Made by a program: the position numbers and the translations under genes. Shown here piece by piece: positions 1 through 8,255 of a stretch of 64,000 nt of DNA. Within the stretch, counting starts at the first letter, position 1; each line of letters starts with the position of its first letter. Source of the DNA: Hydrogenophaga sp. (GTDB lineage Bacteria; Pseudomonadota; Gammaproteobacteria; Burkholderiales; Burkholderiaceae_C); assembly GCF_019264445.1 (NCBI RefSeq), contig NZ_JAHVAB010000067.1, forward strand, positions 41,841-105,840, written 5' to 3'. The notes beneath the pieces were generated by a model. That model saw only the letters and a list, made by a program, of their open reading frames with translations. It did no database searches and was not told where the DNA came from.

Positions 1-63
1 ACAGCGCCGCTCAAACCCCAGCAGAACGACCGCCCGGAAGTGGTCGCTCGCGCCAAAGCCTGA
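1..63 (+). CDS. C-terminal tail of an unidentified protein (partial)
   Basis: The last 20 codons of a frame that enters from the left edge and ends in TGA at 61-63. The tail is rich in Lys, Arg, Gln and Pro and ends in VARAKA; it is too short to assign a family. It lies 13 bp before the flavin monooxygenase on the same strand, so it is probably the preceding gene of the same operon. Confidence 0.4.
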   Translation, partial: TAPLKPQQNDRPEVVARAKA

Positions 64-76
64 ACGGAGCTCGCGA

Positions 77-1801
77 ATGACCACCTACCGCGAAACCGCG
101 CTCACCAACAACTACGAGTTCACCAGCGGGGCGGGCTATGTCCTGCCTGAATACCCCTTCTTCGCACCGCCCGAGCTGCAAAGCACGGCCACCGTGCGCC
201 ACCCGATCGTCATCGTGGGCGGTGGTATCTCAGGCCTCACGCTTGCCTGCTCGCTGGCGCGCCTGGGCGTGCAGGCGGTGCTGCTCGACGAGGACAACAC
301 GGTGGGCGTGAAAGGCGCTTCTTCCCGTGGCATCTGCTACACGCAGAAGTCGCTGGAAATCTTCGAACGCCTGGGCATCTTCGAGCGCATCGCGGCCAAG
401 GGCACGCAATGGAGCGTGGGCCGTACGTTTGCGGGTGACGACGAGGTCTACAACTTCGACCTTCGCCAACAAGGCAACTTCCACCTGTCCAGCCAGCCCC
501 CGTTCATCAACATCCAGCAGTTCTACATCGAAGCGTTTCTGGTGGATCGCATCCAGGAGCTCGGCGGCGTGGAGCTGCGCTGGAACAACCGCCTGACGGC
601 CTTCGAGCAGAACGACAAATTTGCCACGCTCACTGTCGAGACCCCCGCGGGCAGCTACCGCATCGAGGCCGAGCATGTGATCGATGCCACCGGCTCACAC
701 AGCCCGCTTCGCAAGTGGCTTCAGGTGCCTTTCGACTCGCGCCGCGGCGACGACCGCTGGTGCATCGCCGATGTGCGATTCACCACCCAGCCTCCCACCG
801 AACGCCACACCTGGATCGAAGCGCCCTTCAATGAAAACCGCGCTGTGTGGCAACACCTCATGGCCGACGACGTCTGGCGCATCGACTACCAGATGGCACC
901 CAACGCCGATCCGGAATACGTCAGTCGCGAAGACGTCGTGCGCGAGCGTCTCGCGCGGCAGTTCGGCAAGGATGTCGACGTCGAGATCGTGTGGGTGGGC
1001 CCCTATGCCTACCGCAGCGAATGTGTGCACGCCATGCGTCACGGTCGTGTTTACCTGATGGGCGATTCCGCCAAAGTGGTCAGCCCGTTCGGCGCCCGCG
1101 GCGGCAACACCGGTGTCTCGGATGCCGACAACCTGGCCTGGAAGCTGGCAGCCGTGCTGCGCGGCAAGGCTGGTGCGACCCTGTTGCAGAGCTACCACGA
1201 CGAGCGTCTCGAGGCGGCGCAACAGAACGTGTGCGTCACCAATCGCACCGCGCGCTTCCTGCGCCCGGCCGACGGCAGCGAGCGCGTGTTCCGCCACGCC
1301 GCCATCGGCTTGGCCAAGCAGTATCCGTTTGCGCGAAGTCTCATCAACACCGGCCGCATGGCGGTGGCCAACACCTACAGCCGATCGGCCGTCTGCACGT
1401 ACAGGCCGGGCTCGGCGGCCGGCGAGTCGGTGCAGAACGTGGCGCTGACCTGGGCCAATGGCCGACGCGGCCATCTGCACGATTTGTTGAACTGGGCCAA
1501 GGGCGACCTGCTGCTGCTGGTGTTCGGCGCACAGTCACCCGCCTCGCTGAAGCGCCTGCGACACCTCAGCCTGAACCACGCCGTGCGCAGCGTGCAGGTG
1601 CTGAATGCGCCGACGCCCGCGCAAGCCCAGGAGCATGTGCGTGACCCGAAAGGGCAATTGCAGGGCGCTTGTCACGCGACTGGACAAGCCTGGGCGCTGG
1701 TGCGCCCCGACGGCTACCTCGCAGCGTCAGGCGAATCGATCAACGCCTCATTGCTCACTGCCATCGAACGCGCGCTCAGTCTGCAGGGAGAAACCGCATG
1801 A
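77..1801 (+). CDS. FAD-dependent aromatic monooxygenase (PheA/TfdB/MhpA type)
   Basis: A 574-residue class A flavoprotein monooxygenase, expected to hydroxylate a phenolic or aromatic acid using NAD(P)H and O2 in the cytoplasm. The Rossmann dinucleotide motif GGGISG is at about residues 48-53. A GD motif followed by the family's ARGGNTG signature and DADNLAWKL, all FAD-binding, lies near residue 330. The C-terminal extension resembles the thioredoxin-like tail of the phenol hydroxylase/MhpA group. A GGAG ribosome site lies about 8 bp before the ATG. The stop overlaps the start of the DUF2783 gene (ATGA), so the two are translationally coupled. The substrate cannot be named from sequence; 3-(3-hydroxyphenyl)propionate-hydroxylase-like is the closest description. 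Confidence 0.85.
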   Translation: MTTYRETALTNNYEFTSGAGYVLPEYPFFAPPELQSTATVRHPIVIVGGGISGLTLACSLARLGVQAVLLDEDNTVGVKGASSRGICYTQKSLEIFERLGIFERIAAKGTQWSVGRTFAGDDEVYNFDLRQQGNFHLSSQPPFINIQQFYIEAFLVDRIQELGGVELRWNNRLTAFEQNDKFATLTVETPAGSYRIEAEHVIDATGSHSPLRKWLQVPFDSRRGDDRWCIADVRFTTQPPTERHTWIEAPFNENRAVWQHLMADDVWRIDYQMAPNADPEYVSREDVVRERLARQFGKDVDVEIVWVGPYAYRSECVHAMRHGRVYLMGDSAKVVSPFGARGGNTGVSDADNLAWKLAAVLRGKAGATLLQSYHDERLEAAQQNVCVTNRTARFLRPADGSERVFRHAAIGLAKQYPFARSLINTGRMAVANTYSRSAVCTYRPGSAAGESVQNVALTWANGRRGHLHDLLNWAKGDLLLLVFGAQSPASLKRLRHLSLNHAVRSVQVLNAPTPAQAQEHVRDPKGQLQGACHATGQAWALVRPDGYLAASGESINASLLTAIERALSLQGETA

Positions 1802-1986
1802 AACAGGAACTGAATTTCCAGGACGCGGACACGTTTTATGAACAGCTGCTCGACGCGCACGAGGGCCTGAGCCGGGAAGACGCCGAGCTCTTCAACGCGC
1901 GCCTGATCCTGCTGCTGGCCAACCAGATCGGCGACCCAGGCGTGCTCAAGGCCTGCATCGACGCGGCGGCGCAGGCGCCTCGCTAA
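1798..1986 (+). CDS. DUF2783 small protein
   Basis: A 62-residue acidic, helical protein that overlaps the monooxygenase gene by 4 bp (ATGA). It matches the DUF2783 pattern ([20 protein letters not shown], then a [11 protein letters not shown] helix). From recollection, members of this family sit beside FAD-dependent monooxygenases and have no known activity, so an accessory role for the upstream enzyme is inference from neighbourhood only. Confidence 0.8.
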   Translation: MKQELNFQDADTFYEQLLDAHEGLSREDAELFNARLILLLANQIGDPGVLKACIDAAAQAPR

Positions 1987-2012
1987 AATCAGGACCTTCC
2001 CTGATCTCCCAG

Positions 2013-2040
2013 ACGGCATCCTGCGGGATGCCGTTTCCAT
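2013..2040 (+). terminator. Hairpin between the monooxygenase operon and valS
   Basis: A perfect 9-bp stem (ACGGCATCC at 2013-2021 with GGATGCCGT at 2026-2034) closed by TGCG and followed by TTTCCATTTTT. It ends 14-20 bp before the valS ATG. It may terminate the upstream operon or be a structured valS leader; the broken T-run makes termination uncertain. Confidence 0.55.
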
Positions 2041-2053
2041 TTTTGGCGCGCCC

Positions 2054-4954
2054 ATGACCGACACCCTGAACCAGCCTGGCTTGCAATCCCTGGCCAAATC
2101 GTTCGAACCCGCACCGCTCGAAGCCCGCTGGGGACCCGAGTGGGAGCAGCGCGGTTACGGCGCCGCCGGCTTTCGTGGCACGGGCGCACCCCAGGCCGAC
2201 GCACCCTCGTTCGCCATCCAGTTGCCGCCGCCCAATGTGACCGGCACGCTGCACATGGGCCATGCGTTCAACCAGACCATCATGGACAGCCTCACGCGCT
2301 ACCACCGCATGGCGGGCGCCAACACCGTGTGGGTGCCGGGCACGGACCACGCCGGTATTGCCACGCAGATCGTGGTGGAGCGCCAGCTGCAGGCCCAGGG
2401 CATCAGCCGCCACGACATGGGCCCCACGCCCGCCGAAGCGCGCAAGAACTTCGTGGCCAAGGTCTGGGAATGGAAAGAGCACAGCGGCAACACCATTACC
2501 ACGCAGATGCGCCGCATGGGCGACAGCGTGGACTGGAGCCGTGAGTACTTCACCATGGACGACAAGCTCTCGTCCGTGGTCACCGAAACCTTCGTGCGCC
2601 TGTACGAGCAGGGCCTGATCTACCGGGGCAAGCGGCTGGTGAACTGGGACCCGGTGCTCAAGACCGCCGTCTCCGACCTGGAAGTGGAAAGCGAGGAAGA
2701 AGACGGCTTCCTCTGGCACATTGCGTACCCGCTGGCCAACGGCTCGGGCTCGCTGACCGTGGCCACCACCCGACCCGAAACGCTGCTGGGCGACGTCGCC
2801 GTGATGGTGCACCCGGAAGACGAGCGCTACACCGCGCTGATCGGCCAGCAGGTGAAGCTGCCGCTGTGCGATCGCGAGATTCCCGTCATTGCAGACGCCT
2901 ACGTGGACCGCGCCTTCGGCACCGGCGTGGTCAAGGTCACGCCCGCCCACGACAACAACGACTACGCTGTCGGCCAGCGCCACGGCCTGCCCATCATCGG
3001 CGTGCTCACGCTCGACGCCGCCATCAACGACAACGCGCCCGAGAAGTACCGCGGCATGGACCGCTTCGTGGCCCGCAAGGCCGTGGTGGCCGACCTCGAA
3101 GCCGCCGGCCTGCTGGTGGAGACCAAGAAGCACAAGCTCATGGTGCCGCGCTGCGCGCGCACCGGCCAGGTGATTGAACCCATGCTCACCGACCAGTGGT
3201 TCGTGGCCATGAGCAAGGTGAGCGAATCCGACCCCAGCGGCAAGAGCATTGCGCAAAAGGCCATCGATGCCGTGCAGTCGGGCCAGGTGACGTTCGTGCC
3301 CGAGAACTGGGTGAACACCTACAACCAGTGGATGAACAACATTCAGGACTGGTGCATCAGCCGCCAGCTCTGGTGGGGCCACCAGATCCCGGCCTGGTAC
3401 GACGAAGCCGGCAACGTGATCGTGGCGCGCAACGAAGCCGAAGCCCAGGCCAAGGCACCTGGCCAGACGCTCACGCGCGACCCCGACGTGCTCGACACCT
3501 GGTACTCCTCGGCGCTGGTGCCGTTCAGCACCATGGGCTGGCCGAACCAGAAGAACGGCGCCACCGAGGACTTCAACCTCTACTTGCCCAGCACGGTGCT
3601 GGTCACCGGCTACGACATCATCTTCTTCTGGGTCGCCCGGATGATCATGATGACGAACCACTTCACCGGCCGCGTGCCGTTCAGGCACGTCTACATCCAC
3701 GGTCTGGTGCGCGACGCGCAGGGCCAGAAGATGAGCAAGAGCGAAGGCAACGTGCTCGACCCGGTCGACCTGATCGACGGCATTGCGTTGCCACCGCTGC
3801 TCGAGAAGCGCACCACCGGCCTGCGCAAGCCCGAAACCGCCCCCAAGGTGCGCAAGCAGACCGAGAAGGAATTTCCCGAAGGTATTCCTGCCTATGGCGC
3901 CGACGCGCTGCGCTTCACCTTTGCGGCTCTCGCCTCGCTGGGCCGCAGCATCAACTTCGACAGCAAGCGCTGCGAGGGCTACCGCAACTTCTGCAACAAG
4001 CTCTGGAACGCCACGCGTTTCACGCTGATGAACTGCGAGGGCCACGACTGCGGCCTGCAGGAACACACCAAAGCCGAATGCGCGGTGGGCCAACCCTTCC
4101 ACGGCTACCTGAGCTTCAGCCAGGCCGACCGCTGGATCAGCTCGGTGCTGCAGCAGGTGGAGGCCGAAGTGGCCAAGGGCTTCGCGGAATACCGCCTGGA
4201 CAACGTCGCCAACGCCATCTACGACTTCGTCTGGAACGAGTTCTGCGACTGGTACCTGGAAATCGCCAAGGTGCAGATCCAGACCGGGGACGCCTCACAG
4301 CAGCGGGCCACACGGCGCACGCTCATCCGCACACTGGAAGCCATCCTGCGGCTGGCGCACCCGATCATTCCCTTCATCACCGAAGAACTCTGGCAAAAGG
4401 TCGCGCCTGTGGCCGGCCTCCCTGGCGAGTCGGTGAGCATCGCGCGCTATCCGCAAGCGCAGCCCAACAAGATCGACGAAGCGGCCATCGCCCACGTCGT
4501 CAAACTCAAGGGCCTGGTGGACGCCTGCCGCAACCTGCGCGGCGAGATGAGCGTGTCACCCGCCACCCGGCTGCCGCTCTACGTGCTGGGAGACACCGCT
4601 TTCATGAAAACCGCCGGACCGGTGCTGCAGGCGCTGGCCAAGCTGAGCGAAGTGCGCGTGTTTGAAGACGAGGGCGCGTGGGCCGCTGCAGCACAGGCGG
4701 CACCTGTGGCGGTGGTGGGCGAAGCGCGCATGTGCCTCTTCATGGAGATCGACATCGCTGCCGAGAAGGCCCGCCTGGGCAAGGAAGCCGCGCGCCTGGA
4801 GGGCGAAATCACCAAGGCCAACGGCAAGCTCTCCAACGAGGCTTTCGTCGCCAAGGCACCGCCCGCCGTGATCGACCAGGAAAAGAAACGCGTGGCCGAC
4901 TTCAGCGCCACGCTGGCCAAGGTGCGGGAGCAGCTGCAACGGCTGGGCGCCTGA
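2054..4954 (+). CDS. valS: Valine--tRNA ligase
   Basis: Class Ia aminoacyl-tRNA synthetase charging tRNA-Val, 966 residues, usual length. The HIGH-type motif HMGH (after PPPNVTGTL) is at residues 67-70 and KMSKS at about 559-563. Between them lie the CP1 editing domain ([25 protein letters not shown]) and WWGHQIPAW. The C-terminus carries the anticodon-binding domain and the ValS coiled-coil arm ([16 protein letters not shown]). The frame is intact and stands alone between a hairpin and a convergent intergenic repeat. It is a housekeeping gene and supports backbone status for this part of the window. Confidence 0.98.
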   Translation: MTDTLNQPGLQSLAKSFEPAPLEARWGPEWEQRGYGAAGFRGTGAPQADAPSFAIQLPPPNVTGTLHMGHAFNQTIMDSLTRYHRMAGANTVWVPGTDHAGIATQIVVERQLQAQGISRHDMGPTPAEARKNFVAKVWEWKEHSGNTITTQMRRMGDSVDWSREYFTMDDKLSSVVTETFVRLYEQGLIYRGKRLVNWDPVLKTAVSDLEVESEEEDGFLWHIAYPLANGSGSLTVATTRPETLLGDVAVMVHPEDERYTALIGQQVKLPLCDREIPVIADAYVDRAFGTGVVKVTPAHDNNDYAVGQRHGLPIIGVLTLDAAINDNAPEKYRGMDRFVARKAVVADLEAAGLLVETKKHKLMVPRCARTGQVIEPMLTDQWFVAMSKVSESDPSGKSIAQKAIDAVQSGQVTFVPENWVNTYNQWMNNIQDWCISRQLWWGHQIPAWYDEAGNVIVARNEAEAQAKAPGQTLTRDPDVLDTWYSSALVPFSTMGWPNQKNGATEDFNLYLPSTVLVTGYDIIFFWVARMIMMTNHFTGRVPFRHVYIHGLVRDAQGQKMSKSEGNVLDPVDLIDGIALPPLLEKRTTGLRKPETAPKVRKQTEKEFPEGIPAYGADALRFTFAALASLGRSINFDSKRCEGYRNFCNKLWNATRFTLMNCEGHDCGLQEHTKAECAVGQPFHGYLSFSQADRWISSVLQQVEAEVAKGFAEYRLDNVANAIYDFVWNEFCDWYLEIAKVQIQTGDASQQRATRRTLIRTLEAILRLAHPIIPFITEELWQKVAPVAGLPGESVSIARYPQAQPNKIDEAAIAHVVKLKGLVDACRNLRGEMSVSPATRLPLYVLGDTAFMKTAGPVLQALAKLSEVRVFEDEGAWAAAAQAAPVAVVGEARMCLFMEIDIAAEKARLGKEAARLEGEITKANGKLSNEAFVAKAPPAVIDQEKKRVADFSATLAKVREQLQRLGA

Positions 4955-4992
4955 GCAAGACGCGAAGCCGGCGGAAGGGTTCCTGGTCCAGA

Positions 4993-5072
4993 ATGCCGCG
5001 GGTCTGGCTCCGCCAGCCCGCAGGCATTGCCCCCTGGGGGGTGACGCACCGCAGGTGCGGCGCGGGGGGGGC
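4993..5072. repeat. Dispersed GC-rich intergenic repeat, copy 1
   Basis: An imperfect palindromic element between the convergent 3' ends of valS and the 2-hydroxyacid dehydrogenase gene. It has the plan ATGCCGCGG, GGCTccGCC, CCCGCAGGCAT, GCCCCCTGGGGGG, then GCGGCGCGGGGG. The same order of blocks recurs at 30710-30786, again between convergent genes. It is read as a dispersed chromosomal repeat, possibly acting as a bidirectional terminator. Confidence 0.65.
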
Positions 5073-5076
5073 CCAA

Positions 5077-6117
5077 TCACCCGCGATGCATCGCGATCGA
5101 ACTCCACTGCGACGGTGAGACCGCCTGCGGATCGCTGGTTTCCTGAAAGTCCAGGTTGTCCAGCACCGAGAAGTCGCTCACGCGGGTCTCCTGGTGCGCG
5201 GCGCCCGGAGACAGGGTCTCGTGCATGCGATGCGCCACATACCAGCTGGCGCGCAGCTTGGCCTCTCGCGTGTGCGAGCCCAGGCGCGGTGTGAGGTGCA
5301 GATTGGGAATGCCATGCAGCGGCGTGCCTTCAGCGGCAAACTGCGGGTTGGCGCCGTCCAGCAGACAGGCATCGATACGGCCATCGCACAAGGCCAGCGC
5401 CAGCGCCTCGGCGTCAAACAGCGAACTGCGGCTCACCCCCACCCAGAGTTGACCGGGCTTGCAGTGGTTGAGCATGCGCTCGTTGATCCAGCCCCGGAAG
5501 CGCGAGGCATACACCATCTGCAACGAGATGGCGTCCGAATGACCCAGCAGCTCCTGCAGCGATACCGGCTCGACCTTGAGCTTGTCCCAGATGTCGGCGG
5601 CGTGGTGAATGGCGGGGTCGTAGCCGAGCAGGCGCACGCCCAGGCTGCGCAGCATGGGCGCCAGCGTGTGCGCCACAGGCGCCAGGCCCAGCAAACCGAC
5701 CGTGCTGCCAGAGAGTTCGCGCCCCATGCGCACCTGGGAAATCTTGCGCCCGAGCAGCGCGCTGATCATGCCGCGGCGGTACAGCATCAGCAGACCGTAG
5801 AGCAGGTACTCAGCGTTCGAGCGCACCGTGGCGCTGCGGGCCTGCAACACGCGCACATTGCGCCGCGCACATGCGTCCAGATCGGTGTTGTCGCTGGAGA
5901 TCTGCATGCGCGCCACGATCTCCAGCTTGGGCGCGAAGTCCAGAAACTCGCCAGACACCACCACATGCGGCGGCAGCACGATGGCGCGCGTCTTGTAGGT
6001 GCTCTTGCGCAGCTCGGCGGGATCGTCGGCCAGCTCGGGCCGGAAACTCACCTCATGACGCTCCTGCAACCAGGCCAGCGCCTCGGGCACGAGCGGATCC
6101 AGGAGCAGGACTTCCAT
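5077..6117 (-). CDS. D-isomer-specific 2-hydroxyacid dehydrogenase homologue with altered active site
   Basis: A 346-residue protein with the two-domain fold order of NAD-dependent 2-hydroxyacid dehydrogenases: an N-terminal substrate domain, then a Rossmann domain from about residue 135. The catalytic Arg is kept (GVSRSSLFD, R230). The glycine motif is degraded to GLLGLAP. The region where the catalytic Glu is expected reads LLDGANPQ, and the usual PH dyad reads TPRLG (R278), so the acid-base pair seems lost. It could be a binding or regulatory homologue or use different residues. It converges on valS. The name is family-level only. Confidence 0.75.
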   Translation of the reverse strand: MEVLLLDPLVPEALAWLQERHEVSFRPELADDPAELRKSTYKTRAIVLPPHVVVSGEFLDFAPKLEIVARMQISSDNTDLDACARRNVRVLQARSATVRSNAEYLLYGLLMLYRRGMISALLGRKISQVRMGRELSGSTVGLLGLAPVAHTLAPMLRSLGVRLLGYDPAIHHAADIWDKLKVEPVSLQELLGHSDAISLQMVYASRFRGWINERMLNHCKPGQLWVGVSRSSLFDAEALALALCDGRIDACLLDGANPQFAAEGTPLHGIPNLHLTPRLGSHTREAKLRASWYVAHRMHETLSPGAAHQETRVSDFSVLDNLDFQETSDPQAVSPSQWSSIAMHRG

Positions 6118-6173
6118 GTCGGGTGAGTGGGGCGTTGAAAGAAGTGGAAAAACCGGATCGCGCCTGTGAGCGT

Positions 6174-6401
6174 TCAGCGGCGCTTCAGAATGGAAATGTG
6201 ATCACCGCCCACCGTCTCCTGCTGCACCAGCACGTTGCCCGTCTGCTTGGCAAAGGCCTGAAAGTCGCGCACGGAACCCGAGTCGGTGGCGATCACCTTG
6301 AGCGTCTGCCCGCTGAGCATGTCGGCCAGCGCCTTCTTCGCTTTGAGAATGGGCAAGGGGCAGTTCAAGCCACGGGCGTCGAGTTCTTTGTCGGCAGTCA
6401 T
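6174..6401 (-). CDS. TusA-like sulfurtransferase (SirA/YeeD family)
   Basis: A 75-residue protein of the TusA fold. The signature LDARGLNCPLPILKAKKAL carries the sulfur-accepting Cys14 in the CPxP motif, and the C-terminal half ends in a GGDHISILKRR strand. Family members relay persulfide sulfur for tRNA thiolation, molybdopterin or sulfur oxidation; which of these applies cannot be told. It follows the hydroxyacid dehydrogenase homologue's start by 56 bp on the same strand, and an operon is possible. Confidence 0.85.
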   Translation of the reverse strand: MTADKELDARGLNCPLPILKAKKALADMLSGQTLKVIATDSGSVRDFQAFAKQTGNVLVQQETVGGDHISILKRR

Positions 6402-6482
6402 GGGGTGGGGGGTATTCCTGGGTTGTCGTGATTCTAAGGGTCAGGCCGCACAGCGCAGGGGCTGCGTGCGCGGCCCTCCTCG

Positions 6483-7043
6483 CTAGCCGGCGCCTTCGGT
6501 CGGACCCACGGCGGGTTTCTGTCGCAAATCTTCCATGAACACCGGTTCATGGCCCTGCTGGCGCAGCCATTGCGCCAGCGCCAGCCCGGTGCCCGCGCGC
6601 CAGCAACGCACCTTGTCGGGTGGCATCAGCTTGTACTCAACCAGCTCCGGCGACAGCCGCACCTGTCCATGGGCACGCGCGTGGTAGGTGATGATGATCT
6701 GGTTCATGCGCTGGAAGTCGTGCACACCCACAAGCTCCAGGGTGTCAACCGCCAGCGAGGTTTCTTCTGCGATCTCGCGCCGGATACCCTCTTCCGGCGT
6801 CTCGCCCGCCTCCATGAAGCCGGTGATCAGCCCGAACATCTTGCTGGGCCAGGCGGCGTTGCGCGCCAGCAGAATCTGGCCATCCATCTCCACAATAGCC
6901 GCGAGCACGGGGGTCGGGTTGTTCCAGTGCGTGAAGCCGCATGCCGGGCAGCGCAAGCGCTGCGTGAAGCCACCGTCTTCTTCCTGGCCAATGAGCGCCA
7001 GGGGCGTGGCGCAGGCGGGACAGAACCGGAATTCGGTGCTCAT
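6483..7043 (-). CDS. NUDIX hydrolase with N-terminal zinc ribbon
   Basis: 186 residues. The start is placed at the ATG at 7041-7043 (MSTEFRFCPAC) because two CxxC pairs (CPAC and CPACGF) form the zinc ribbon expected in this ADP-ribose/NADH-type subfamily. The longer upstream frame overlaps cysM and shows no homology. The Nudix box is recognisable (GFMEAGETPEEG then REIAEET), with Ser in place of its last Gly. It likely hydrolyses a nucleoside diphosphate derivative. It lies 16 bp after the cysM stop, so it is probably the second gene of a cysM operon. Confidence 0.85.
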   Translation of the reverse strand: MSTEFRFCPACATPLALIGQEEDGGFTQRLRCPACGFTHWNNPTPVLAAIVEMDGQILLARNAAWPSKMFGLITGFMEAGETPEEGIRREIAEETSLAVDTLELVGVHDFQRMNQIIITYHARAHGQVRLSPELVEYKLMPPDKVRCWRAGTGLALAQWLRQQGHEPVFMEDLRQKPAVGPTEGAG

Positions 7044-7059
7044 GTTCGACCGCAGGCCG

Positions 7060-7962
7060 TCAGGCCGGGAAAACGCCGGTGGAGAGGTAGCGGTCGCCGC
7101 GATCGCACACCACAAACACGATGGTGGCGTTCTCGACCTGGCTGGCGATCTGCTGCGCGACCCAGCACGCGCCAGCCGCCGAGATGCCGGCAAAGATGCC
7201 CTCCTCTCGTGCCATCTGGCGGCACATGGCCTCCGCATCGCCCTGGCTGACGTACACCAGTTCGTCGACCGTGCTCGGGTCGTAAATCTTGGGCAGGTAT
7301 TCGGTGGGCCACTTGCGGATGCCGGGGATGCGCGAGCCCTCGCTGGGCTGCGCACCCACGATGCGCACCGCAGGGTTCTTCTCCTTGAGGAAACGCGACA
7401 CGCCCGTGATCGTCCCGGTGGTGCCCATGGCGCTCACGAAGTGCGTGATGCGTCCACCGGTTTGCTCCCAGATTTCCGGCCCGGTCGTCTCGTAATGAAT
7501 GCGCGGGTTGTCGGCATTGGCGAACTGGTCGAGCACGCGGCCTTTGCCTTCGGCCTGCATCTTTTCGGCCAGGTCGCGGGCGGACTCCATGCCGCCGCTC
7601 TTGGAGGTGAGGATCAGCTCCGCACCGAAGGCCTTCATGGTCTGCGCACGCTCGATGGAGAGGTCCTCCGGCATGATCAACACCATGCGGTAGCCCTTGA
7701 TGGCTGCGGCCATCGCCAGCGCGATGCCGGTGTTGCCCGACGTGGCCTCGATGAGCGTGTCGCCCGGCTTGATGTCACCGCGCTCCTCGGCGCGCTTGAT
7801 CATCGATACCGCAGGCCGGTCTTTCACGGAGCCCGCGGGGTTGTTGCCTTCGAGCTTTCCCAGGATCACATTGCCGCGTGCCTGGTTGCCCGCTGCACCA
7901 ATGCGTTGCAGCGCCACCAGAGGCGTTTTGCCAATGGCGTCTTCAATCGTCGGGTAGTTCAT
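7060..7962 (-). CDS. cysM: Cysteine synthase B (O-acetylserine sulfhydrylase)
   Basis: A PLP-dependent enzyme of 300 residues, usual CysM length, making cysteine from O-acetylserine and sulfide or thiosulfate. The PLP lysine lies in NPAGSVKDRPA (about residue 48), the substrate loop in EATSGNTGIALA, and the phosphate-binding loop in GTTGTITGVSRFL. The CysM-type PSEGSRIPGIRKW segment follows. It is transcribed away from the tRNA-Leu gene, whose 5' end is 39 bp from the cysM start, so the two promoters share a short divergent region. Confidence 0.95.
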   Translation of the reverse strand: MNYPTIEDAIGKTPLVALQRIGAAGNQARGNVILGKLEGNNPAGSVKDRPAVSMIKRAEERGDIKPGDTLIEATSGNTGIALAMAAAIKGYRMVLIMPEDLSIERAQTMKAFGAELILTSKSGGMESARDLAEKMQAEGKGRVLDQFANADNPRIHYETTGPEIWEQTGGRITHFVSAMGTTGTITGVSRFLKEKNPAVRIVGAQPSEGSRIPGIRKWPTEYLPKIYDPSTVDELVYVSQGDAEAMCRQMAREEGIFAGISAAGACWVAQQIASQVENATIVFVVCDRGDRYLSTGVFPA

Positions 7963-8001
7963 GCCCGCACTGTGCCATAATTTCGAGTCTCCCTTCTGGC
8001 A

Positions 8002-8086
8002 GCCCGGGTGGTGAAATTGGTAGACGCGCCGGACTCAAAATCCGGTTCCGAAAGGAGTGTCGGTTCGATTCCGACCCCGGGCACCA
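8002..8086 (+). tRNA. tRNA-Leu (anticodon CAA)
   Basis: An 85-nt class II tRNA. The acceptor stem GCCCGGG (8002-8008) pairs with CCCGGGC (8076-8082), followed by discriminator A and an encoded CCA at 8084-8086. The anticodon stem CCGGA/TCCGG flanks the loop CTCAAAA with anticodon CAA at 8036-8038. A long variable arm (TTCCGAAAGGAGTGTC) and the T-loop GTTCGATTC are present. No terminator follows it; island DNA starts immediately after the CCA, so its 3' end serves as the island's attachment site. Confidence 0.97.
8067..8086 (+). repeat. attL: tRNA-Leu 3' end used by the island
   Basis: The last 20 bases of tRNA-Leu, from the T-loop through CCA. A copy lacking one G is found at 27539-27557, and the DNA between the two carries a tRNA-targeting integrase next to this end. 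This marks the left junction of the island. Confidence 0.75.
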
Positions 8087-8200
8087 AGTGATCGTTTCCA
8101 AGCGATCCTTATCGTCTCATTGGGCCGCCCATCTCGGCGTTTCCCCTATGAGAACGCCACTTAAGGGTGTCACTTCGGCCCCCGCCAGCCCGATATATTT

Positions 8201-8245
8201 GCGGTACCGCTAACGGTATGTGCCTTAGCGGTATCCAGATACCGT
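8201..8245. promoter_or_regulatory. Clustered RCGGTA motifs upstream of the integrase
   Basis: A 45-bp stretch ending 10 bp before the integrase ATG contains a perfect palindrome GCGGTACCGC (8201-8210), ACGGTA (8213-8218) and an inverted pair GCGGTAT/ATACCGT around CCAG (8228-8245). Five hexamers of one consensus in both orientations suggest an operator or integrase arm sites; the binding protein (integrase itself or AlpA) is inference. Confidence 0.5.
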
Positions 8246-8255
8246 AAAGGGCAAC

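Noticed and set aside
1946..4102. A 718-codon open frame on the minus strand under valS
   Set aside because: It is antisense to an intact valS, is very rich in His, Val and Arg with no domain, and arises from the high G+C codon pattern of the sense gene.
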